NCBI RefSeq assembly: GCF_036417845.1
Contig: NC_089991.1
Coordinates: 14,167,001-14,231,000, forward strand
Source of the DNA: Apteryx mantelli
Lineage: Eukaryota; Chordata; Aves; Apterygiformes; Apterygidae
Direction of reading: 5' to 3'
DNA length: 64,000 nucleotides
The translations under genes were made by a program, and so were the position numbers. Every line of letters begins with the position of its first letter. Position 1 is the stretch's first letter. The notes under the pieces are model-generated. The model saw only the letters and a list, made by a program, of their open reading frames with translations. It was not told the DNA's origin and made no database searches. Below, piece after piece: positions 63,002 to 64,000 of the stretch.

Positions 63002-63181
63002 TTACTGTCCAAGGAAAGAGGCCATGGGATCATCAGGTCTCTGACGTTTCATTCTATAGGCTTCCATTTCCTCCTCTGTTGGCTCCCTGGTTTCATATAC
63101 GCTGTTATATGGCCTCTTCCTCTCATCTAACTGCATGATTTCTTTGACATGGAGGAGACGAGCCTCTTCTGCATTTAATGC
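63002..63181 (-). CDS. SLU7: SLU7 splicing factor, last coding exon (C-terminus)
   Basis: SLU7 acts in the nucleus in the second catalytic step of pre-mRNA splicing and helps select the 3' splice site. Only the last exon lies in the window: 59 codons plus TAA at 63004-63002. It opens after a GCTTCCACTTCAG acceptor at phase 0 with [20 protein letters not shown], passes through [20 protein letters not shown], and ends [16 protein letters not shown]. This ending is nearly invariant among vertebrate SLU7 proteins. The zinc knuckle and the body of the protein, about 590 residues in human, lie to the right of the window. The acceptor is preceded by a T12 tract on the coding strand. Confidence 0.97.
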   Translation of the reverse strand, partial: ALNAEEARLLHVKEIMQLDERKRPYNSVYETREPTEEEMEAYRMKRQRPDDPMASFLGQ

Positions 63182-64000
63182 CTGAAGTGGAAGCAAAAAA
63201 AAAAAAAGAAAAACCACACCCAAACAATGAAAGTTTGTAGTAGATTCTAGTGCAATGAACAAGCAGGAAGCAGAATGGTGGGATGCAGCAATGCACACTT
63301 GTCTGGCCCACCTACAGCATACTTCATCTAATGCTTATTTTTGAGATCTAATGCTTATTTTTGAGTGTTTAGCTTAAAATGAGCTAAGGTGATATTTAGC
63401 AAACAAGATATTTTAATCCCCTTCCAGTTGCCAAAATCAAGTAAGAAACTCCTAGGTTTTACCTAAAATGTAATTGTGATCCAGAAAGTACAAAAGCAGA
63501 TAAGAAAGCATGTGATTTTAGTGTTTTTCAGTCAGGGTGCAATGTTAAAAAAATGCTTTCTGAACACACAAACTACCTCATTTCTCAAACTACTGCTACT
63601 CCTTGCTATTCAAAAGAAGTCATATTTCCACCATGTTTGGAATAACTGTAGTTTAACATTAGGTATCCAGAGGTAGGCTGCTGTGCTTGTGTAGGGTTCC
63701 ATTCAGCAAGACTCTGTACATAGCTTGTGGATGGATTTATTGCATCAACTGCAAGACTGGGCCCAAGTCTGGGATAGAAAGTGTTAAGTCAAGCTTTGAT
63801 CTCTCCATCTTTCTTCAATAGCCAAAGCCCTGTGTTCTGAAATGCCTTTCATTACAGATCTACAGCTGTAATAGGGGCCTACGAAGTATTCCAAATCCTC
63901 TAAACTTAAATCTTCTAAACTAAATATTTATTGCATGTTTGCCTAAAGTCAAAGCTTGCACCAACAGAGTACATATGAGCAGAAATAGGGAGTAACAGCT
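63182..64000 (-). other. SLU7: SLU7 last intron (partial)
   Basis: Continues off the right edge. No further SLU7 exon was recognised up to 64000. Contains a perfect 20-bp tandem duplication at 63326-63365. Confidence 0.75.
63326..63365. repeat. Perfect 20-bp tandem duplication
   Basis: ATCTAATGCTTATTTTTGAG occurs twice with no mismatch and no gap, about 145 bp upstream of the SLU7 last-exon acceptor in transcript direction. Confidence 0.95.

Overview
The window is vertebrate nuclear DNA, most likely from a bird. Coding capacity is low, introns are long, exons have GT-AG borders, CpG islands stand out from AT-rich surroundings, and the only interspersed repeats I recognise are CR1-type LINE fragments. 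I saw no SINEs or intact transposons. The species cannot be named from this sequence alone.

Three protein-coding genes lie on the minus strand, in the same order as human 5q33: CCNJL (cyclin J-like), C1QTNF2 (CTRP2, a secreted C1q/TNF-related protein) and the last exon of SLU7 (splicing factor). CCNJL is complete: five coding exons between 33454 and 7074 join in frame into 391 codons plus a stop. Its start codon lies in a CpG island at about 33.3-34.2 kb. C1QTNF2 has two coding exons (46138-45895 and 44137-43524) that join into 285 codons, plus an unplaced upstream non-coding exon. SLU7 contributes its last 59 codons (63181-63002); the rest lies beyond the right edge.

Layout: 1-5.1 kb, no gene seen; 5.1-7.07 kb, probable CCNJL 3' UTR; 7.07-33.45 kb, CCNJL; 33.3-34.2 kb, CpG-island promoter; 34.2-42 kb, intergenic; 42-46.1 kb, C1QTNF2; 46.1-55.6 kb, C1QTNF2 upstream region with a polypyrimidine tract, perfect hairpins and an old CR1 relic; 55.66-56.45 kb, a second CpG island with no assigned gene; 56.5-60.5 kb, intergenic; 60.5-63.0 kb, probable SLU7 3' UTR and downstream sequence; 63.0-64 kb, SLU7 last exon and part of its last intron.

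The genes share a strand but not a pathway: one is a cyclin-family regulator, one a secreted collagen/C1q protein, one a nuclear splicing factor. I found no convincing novel multi-gene system. The items most worth checking are non-coding: a TATA-like/AT-repeat block inside the CCNJL CpG island, the unassigned CpG island, strong inverted repeats near SLU7 and C1QTNF2, and an unusual number of long poly-G/poly-C runs.
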